Positions 59,527-64,000 of a stretch of 64,000 nucleotides of DNA are shown piece after piece (position 1 is the first letter of the stretch; the number at the start of each line of letters is the position of its first letter). Where the stretch lies: contig NZ_JADIKL010000001.1 in the NCBI RefSeq assembly GCF_044904705.1, positions 372,001 through 436,000 on the forward strand, read 5' to 3'. A model generated the notes under the pieces. That model was given only the letters and a program-made list of their open reading frames with translations, did not search any database and was not told where the DNA came from. The position numbers and the translations under genes were made by a program. The stretch is from Rhodanobacter_A agri. GTDB lineage: Bacteria > Pseudomonadota > Gammaproteobacteria > Xanthomonadales > Rhodanobacteraceae.

Positions 59527-60350
59527 TCGCCGCTCCTCAGCAGCTCGTTGATCGAGGTCTTCGAGCGCGTCTTCTCGTCCACCTGCTTCACGATGATCGC
59601 GGCATACAGGCTGTGCGAGCCGTCCTTCGCCGGCAGGCTGCCGGCCACCACCACGCTGCCGGCAGGGATACGACCGTAGCTGATTTCGCCGGTGGCGCGG
59701 TTGTAGATGCGCGTGGACTGGCCGAGGAACACGCCCATGCCAATCACGCTGCCTTTCTCCACCACCACGCCCTCGACCACTTCCGAACGCGCACCGATGA
59801 AGCAGTGATCCTCGATGATGGTGGGGTTGGCCTGCAGCGGTTCCAGCACGCCGCCGATGCCGACGCCGCCGGAAAGGTGCACGCCCGCGCCGATCTGCGC
59901 GCAGGAGCCGACCGTGGCCCAGGTGTCCACCATCGTGCCCGGCCCCACGTGGGCGCCGATGTTCACGTAGCTCGGCATCAGCACCGCATCCTTCGCGATG
60001 TGCGCGCCGCGGCGCACCAGCGCGCCGGGCACCACGCGCGCGCCGAGATCCTGCAGCTCCGCATCGTTGCCGTGACCGAAGCGCAGCGGCACCTTGTCAA
60101 AGGCCAGCGCCGGGCCGCCGTCGACCACGCGGTTGCCGTTGATGCGGAAATACAGCAGCACCGCCTTCTTCAGCCACTGGTTCACCTTCCAACCGCCCTG
60201 CCCGTCCGGCTCGGCCACGCGGCGCTCGCCGGATTCCAGCAGATCGAGCACCTGGCCCAGCGCGGGACGCAGATGGGTTTCGATCTCGGCCTGGGTCAAC
60301 TCGCTGCGGCGCTCGAAGGCGTCGTCAATCAGGGATTCGATGCTTTGCAT
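59523..60350 (-). CDS. dapD: 2,3,4,5-tetrahydropyridine-2,6-dicarboxylate N-succinyltransferase
   Basis: A 275-aa left-handed beta-helix acyltransferase that adds succinate in DAP synthesis. N-terminal helical region (MQSIESLIDDAFERRSELT), then hexapeptide repeats (VMPSYVNIGAHVGPGTMVDT, QIGAGVHLSGGVGIGGVLEP) and ARSEVVEGVVVEKG. Length matches E. coli (274 aa). It heads the run dapD-arsC-DUF2165-VIT1-dapE. The start at 60350 has no strong ribosome site. Confidence 0.97.
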   Translation of the reverse strand: MQSIESLIDDAFERRSELTQAEIETHLRPALGQVLDLLESGERRVAEPDGQGGWKVNQWLKKAVLLYFRINGNRVVDGGPALAFDKVPLRFGHGNDAELQDLGARVVPGALVRRGAHIAKDAVLMPSYVNIGAHVGPGTMVDTWATVGSCAQIGAGVHLSGGVGIGGVLEPLQANPTIIEDHCFIGARSEVVEGVVVEKGSVIGMGVFLGQSTRIYNRATGEISYGRIPAGSVVVAGSLPAKDGSHSLYAAIIVKQVDEKTRSKTSINELLRSGE

Positions 60351-60493
60351 GGCAAATGGACGTCCAAATCGTCGATGAAAAACCGCCCCATTGTGCCTGC
60401 CCCGGCCGCACGGGGAAACCGCCGGCGCACGCGGCACCGCAAAACCGCGCCCGATGCCGCTCTTGCACGGCACCGACGGGCATCGCGCGCCGG

Positions 60494-60976
60494 CTAGATC
60501 AGCGCAAGCAGGATCGGTACGGCGATGCCGGCGATGAAGGCGGCGCCGACGCGCCCGGCATGGCGCGTGTACCGCCAGGCCAGGTACAGGCCGGTAAGCG
60601 TCGACAAGGCCAGCGCCAGCGCGACGAGCGCGGTGAAGATCTTCAGCGGCAACGGATTCCTTGCGCGCGGCGCGGCGGCCTCGCCGACGGGGCGCGGTGC
60701 CGGCACCGGCGCGGCTTCCGCCGTTCGCGCGGCCACGGAATCGGCGGCCGGCCGCGGCTTGCGCGCCGGCATGTCCATCGTCTGTTTCTTGTGCAGCTGC
60801 GCCGCCACTGCCAGCCATTTCGGTGGCGCGTAACTGCTGCCGCGCGTTGTCTCGTGGAAGCTGAAAGTCTGCAGCCCGCCGGTGATCGCGAAGAACAGCA
60901 AGGCCGGCGCGGTGAACACCCCCAGGTACAGATGCACCTGGCGGCAAGCCTTGAGGAAGCGGTGGCTCAATGACAT
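60494..60976 (-). CDS. PepSY-type membrane protein, iron-linked
   Basis: A 160-aa protein with two membrane helices: near the N-terminus (LYLGVFTAPALLFFAITGGLQ, the PepSY_TM start with HLYLG) and at the C-terminus (ALVALALALSTLTGLYLAW, then AAFIAGIAVPILLALI). Between them is an Ala/Pro/Arg-rich soluble loop. Similar small PepSY proteins accompany iron-siderophore uptake and reduction. A Fur-box-like sequence lies just upstream (60990-61010), which supports iron control. No receptor gene is nearby. Confidence 0.78.
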   Translation of the reverse strand: MSLSHRFLKACRQVHLYLGVFTAPALLFFAITGGLQTFSFHETTRGSSYAPPKWLAVAAQLHKKQTMDMPARKPRPAADSVAARTAEAAPVPAPRPVGEAAAPRARNPLPLKIFTALVALALALSTLTGLYLAWRYTRHAGRVGAAFIAGIAVPILLALI

Positions 60977-60989
60977 ACGAACACTTTAT

Positions 60990-61010
60990 AAATGAGAATG
61001 GGTGGCATTC
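60990..61010 (-). promoter_or_regulatory. candidate Fur box upstream of the PepSY gene
   Basis: AAATGAGAAT followed by GGGTGGCATTC, 13-34 nt before the start. The first half matches the typical Fur half-site (ATTCTCATTT on the other strand); the second half is poor. Imperfect, so moderate to low confidence. Confidence 0.4.
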
Positions 61011-61229
61011 AAACAGATTGTGCCACCCCCGGTAAAGCAGCCTCGCCTGACCAGGTCGGTATCGCAAGCGATCGACGCCCCGCGCGCCATGGCCTGACGC
61101 GGCCATCGCGGCATCTGCGCCCGCCCCATTCAAGTTTTGCCGCCCCCGGTCGATACCGGTCACGGCAAGGTCCCTGCCTGCCAGTCCATGCGCGACTGGC
61201 CGCCGGAGCCCGGCCGCCAAGAGCGTGTG

Positions 61230-64000
61230 ATGAACGAGAGGGCCTTCGCCGTAAACAAGCAGACGGAATGCTACCGACGCTTCGCCCGGATGCTGGCGCT
61301 CGTCGTGTGCTGCCTGGTGACCGGCCTGGCGTTGGGCACCCCCGCTGCCGCCATCGTCGCGCCAGCGGTGCCGAGCGAGACGGGCCTGCCCTTCATCCAC
61401 AACTTCGACCCCAGGAGCTACGGCGCCGCCGCACAGAACTGGTCGCTGGCGCAGGACCGGCAAGGGGTGATCTACGTGGGCAACGTCGACGGCGCCGTGC
61501 TGGCCTACGATGGCGCGCGCTGGCAGCGCATCCCGGTACCCAACCACGCCGCGGTGCGCTCGCTGGCGCTGGGCGCGGACGGACGCATCTATGTGGGCAC
61601 GGTGGGCAACCTGGGCTATCTGGCACCAGACGCCTCCGGCCAATGGGCCTTCGTCTCGCTGCTGGACAAGATCCCGTCTAGCGAGCGCGATTTCGCCGAC
61701 GTGTGGTCGATCCACCCCAGCGCCGACGGCGTGTTCTTCGCCACCACGACACAGCTGTTCCGCTACCGCGATGGTGCGATGGACGTATGGAAGCCCAGGA
61801 CTTCCTTCCATCTGAGTTTCCTGGTCGACGGCACGCTGTACATCCGCGAGACCGGCCTGGGTCTGATGCAGCTGGATGGCGAACGGCTGGAGCTGTCGCC
61901 CGGCGGCAACCGTTTCGCTGACGAGAAGATTTACGCCTTGCTGCCCTGGCGCGGGCCAGGCGCGCAGCCGGGCGACCTGTTGGCGGGCACGCGCACGCAG
62001 GGCTGGTTCATCCGCCATGGCGACACGTACCGGCCCTGGGCCACCGAGGCCGATGCGGCGATCCGGGAGGGCCAGCTGTACAACGCGACCTGGCTGGCGG
62101 ATGGCCGGCTTGCCGCGGGCACGCTGCGCGGCGGCCTGTTCCTGCTCGACGCCCAGGGCCATCTGCTGCGCACGCTGACACGCAGCAGCGGCCTGACCAC
62201 CAACATGATGCTGGCGCAACTCCAGGATCGCCAAGGTGGCCTGTGGATCGCCGCCGGCAACGGCATCACCCGTATCGACATCGGCTCGCCGCTGACCCAT
62301 TACGGCGAGCGCGCCGGGCTGCCTGGCGGCGTGCTGGCGCTGGAACGCCACGCCGGCACGCTTTACGCCGGCACTGCCGAGGGCCTGTACCGGCTGGTGG
62401 ATGGCGCCAATGCCCATTTCGAACCGGTGCCGCGGGTGCCGGGGCAGATCTGGGGCTTCGCCGAGGTCGACGACCAGTTGCTGGTCGCCAGCAGCGACGG
62501 CGTGTTCGCCGGCACCGACCGCAGCTTCCGGCAACTGCTCGATACCCGGCAGAACGCACGCTCGACCTCTGCCCTCGCGCTGCAGCGCTCCGCACGCAAC
62601 CCAACGCGCGTGTTCGTGGGTTACCAGGACGGTATCGGCACGCTCCGCCGGGTCGGCCAGCGATGGATCGACGAGGGCCGCATCGCCGGCGTCCGCCAGG
62701 AAGTACGCACGATCCGGCAGGACGCCGATGGCGGCCTGTGGCTGAGCCTGTGGGTTGGTGGCGCGATCCGCCTGGGCCTGCCGCTGGATTGGCAGGGCCC
62801 GCGCGACCCGCAGTCGGTCAAGGTCGAGCGCTTCGGCGCCGACTCGGGATTGCCGGCGGAACAGAATGACCTGGTCACGGTCGACGGCCAGCTGCGCTTT
62901 ATCACCGCACACGGCATCTACCGCTTCGACCGCAGCAGCGCCCGCTTCTCGCTCGATCCGGCGCTCGCAGAGCTGTTCCCTGACGGCCCGCAGCAGGTCG
63001 ACGTGTTGCACCAGGATCGCCGCGGCGATCTGTGGATGTACGCCGCCACCGACGCCGGCGGGTCGCGGGAGTCCGGCCACGCCACCTATACCGGCAAGGC
63101 TTGGCGGTGGCAGGCTACGCCGCTGCAACCGCTGGCCGGTATCGACATGTCCGCGTTTCTGGACGACGCCGATGGCACCGTATGGATCGGCGGCGACAAG
63201 GGCGTGTTCCGCTACCGCCCCATGCAAGCCGTACCAGCCGACGCAACCCTGCACACATTGCTGCGCATGGCGTCCGGACGGGACGCCCCCATGTTGTTCG
63301 CCAACCATCCCGCGACGGCCGACGCGCCGAAGATCCCCTACGCACAGAACACGATACGCTTCGAGTTCGCGCTGCCCAGCTACGACCACGCCGAAGCCAA
63401 CCGCTATCAGGTATGGCTGCAAGGCCTGGATCGTGGCTGGTCGCCATGGAGCGGCGACGCCTACCGCGACTACACCAACCTCCCGGAAGGCCGCTATCGC
63501 TTCCACGTGCGCGCCCGCAACGTGTACGGCCAGCAAAGCCAGGAGGCCACCTTCGATTTCCGCATCCTGCCGCCGTGGTATCGCACGGCCTGGGCCTGGC
63601 TGTTGTGGATCGCATCCGGCGCGCTGGCGCTGAGCCTGCTCATGCGCTGGCGCTCGGCAGCACTGCGCCGGCGCATGAGTGCGCTGACCTCGCTGGTGGC
63701 GCAGCGCACCGCCGAACTGGCGCGGGCCAACCAGGCGCTGCAACAGGCCAACGAGGCGCTGGCCCAGCAGATCATCACCGACCCGCTCACCGGCTTGAAG
63801 AACCGCCGTTACCTCAACGACCACATCGAGCACGATCTGGCCGCCGCCCGCCGGCACAACCGCGATCCGCAGGCATACAGCCCGGGCCACCCGCCGCACG
63901 CGCGGCTGCTGTTCCTGATGGTGGACATCGACCACTTCAAGGAGATCAACGACAGCTACGGCCACGCCACCGGCGACCGCGTGCTGCTGCAGTTCCGCGA
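61230..64000 (+). CDS. two-component-type propeller sensor diguanylate cyclase (partial at window end)
   Basis: The gene starts at ATG 61230 and runs off the window. A signal region (MLALVVCCLVTGLALGTPAA) leads to a periplasmic beta-propeller of the two-component-regulator type (repeats such as LAQDRQGVIYVGNVDG, LGADGRIYVGTVGNLGYLA, LQDRQGGLWIAAGNGITRID, DDADGTVWIGGDKGVFRY). A Y_Y_Y domain follows (YQVWLQGLDRGWSPWSGDA, FHVRARNVYG), then one membrane helix (AWLLWIASGALALSLLM), a coiled coil (TAELARANQALQQANEAL) and the start of a GGDEF domain (DPLTGLKNRRYL, VDIDHFKEIND). The GGDEF active-site motif lies beyond the end, so activity cannot be judged. Confidence 0.9.
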   Translation, partial: MNERAFAVNKQTECYRRFARMLALVVCCLVTGLALGTPAAAIVAPAVPSETGLPFIHNFDPRSYGAAAQNWSLAQDRQGVIYVGNVDGAVLAYDGARWQRIPVPNHAAVRSLALGADGRIYVGTVGNLGYLAPDASGQWAFVSLLDKIPSSERDFADVWSIHPSADGVFFATTTQLFRYRDGAMDVWKPRTSFHLSFLVDGTLYIRETGLGLMQLDGERLELSPGGNRFADEKIYALLPWRGPGAQPGDLLAGTRTQGWFIRHGDTYRPWATEADAAIREGQLYNATWLADGRLAAGTLRGGLFLLDAQGHLLRTLTRSSGLTTNMMLAQLQDRQGGLWIAAGNGITRIDIGSPLTHYGERAGLPGGVLALERHAGTLYAGTAEGLYRLVDGANAHFEPVPRVPGQIWGFAEVDDQLLVASSDGVFAGTDRSFRQLLDTRQNARSTSALALQRSARNPTRVFVGYQDGIGTLRRVGQRWIDEGRIAGVRQEVRTIRQDADGGLWLSLWVGGAIRLGLPLDWQGPRDPQSVKVERFGADSGLPAEQNDLVTVDGQLRFITAHGIYRFDRSSARFSLDPALAELFPDGPQQVDVLHQDRRGDLWMYAATDAGGSRESGHATYTGKAWRWQATPLQPLAGIDMSAFLDDADGTVWIGGDKGVFRYRPMQAVPADATLHTLLRMASGRDAPMLFANHPATADAPKIPYAQNTIRFEFALPSYDHAEANRYQVWLQGLDRGWSPWSGDAYRDYTNLPEGRYRFHVRARNVYGQQSQEATFDFRILPPWYRTAWAWLLWIASGALALSLLMRWRSAALRRRMSALTSLVAQRTAELARANQALQQANEALAQQIITDPLTGLKNRRYLNDHIEHDLAAARRHNRDPQAYSPGHPPHARLLFLMVDIDHFKEINDSYGHATGDRVLLQFR

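Noticed and set aside
59523..63965. A 1480-codon open frame on the minus strand across dapD and the propeller sensor
   Set aside because: It is the antisense shadow of the plus-strand sensor gene joined in frame to dapD; only the last 275 codons (dapD) have domain similarity.
1..64000. CRISPR arrays, tRNA or rRNA genes, insertion sequences, prophage
   Set aside because: No regularly spaced repeats, no tRNA-like cloverleaf or rRNA signature, and no transposase or phage structural genes were seen.

Overview
The window is high-GC bacterial chromosome. Its gene content (minCDE, parC, dapD/dapE, purT, bpt, rlmKL, tesB, sco/PCuAC, a DUF6491 protein, a pathogenicity-like DUF2007 protein, several TPR-GGDEF proteins) suggests a gammaproteobacterium of the Lysobacterales (Xanthomonadales), most likely near Rhodanobacteraceae; this placement is an inference from family recognition. 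There are no tRNA or rRNA genes, no CRISPR array, no insertion sequence and no prophage.

Region 1 (66-6909, all minus strand) is the unusual part. Two paralogous TPR-GGDEF diguanylate cyclases flank a putative RiPP locus of the split borosin type. It holds a SonM-like tetrapyrrole-methylase-family N-methyltransferase (3978-4832) and four small precursor peptides with a shared SonA-like leader (3632-3907, 3324-3578, 3056-3280, 1867-2172). It also holds a decayed fifth precursor joined to a decayed second methyltransferase (2225-2996). One precursor carries an exact 11-residue tandem repeat (QVIMFDPPPTQ twice) whose two DNA copies differ only at synonymous sites. The methyltransferase begins with a short segment resembling the precursor leader, and its ATG follows directly on a G10 tract. 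The last precursor lies 22 nt from the downstream cyclase, so peptide and c-di-GMP genes may share a transcript.

Region 2 (7121-24169) is mostly housekeeping and small accessory genes: S10 carboxypeptidase, secreted small proteins, a translationally coupled hydrolase-rlmKL pair, an amidase, an AraC regulator with a Cys-rich mini-protein and a Tat lipoprotein hydrolase, tesB, bpt, a glutamate-synthase-like flavoprotein, purT, a transglutaminase-like protein, and copper delivery genes (Sco, PCuAC).

Region 3 (24344-38920) has a CtaG-type assembly factor, a Gld-type ABC export operon, a DesK/DesR-like two-component pair, the GNAT-minC-minD-minE cluster, a GT9 glycosyltransferase and a DUF885 protein.

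Region 4 (39015-53614) has a DUF2235 lipase-like protein, then a fluoride-riboswitch-led operon (two crcB copies, DUF190, cyclopropane synthase), parC, a frameshifted RCC1-repeat protein, a two-part lipoate ligase, a Nudix hydrolase, a phosphodiester glycosidase and a penicillin-acylase-family enzyme.

Region 5 (53625-64000) carries a beta-CASP nuclease, the dapD-arsC-DUF2165-VIT1-dapE run, an iron-linked PepSY protein, and the 5' part of a propeller-type GGDEF sensor that runs off the window.
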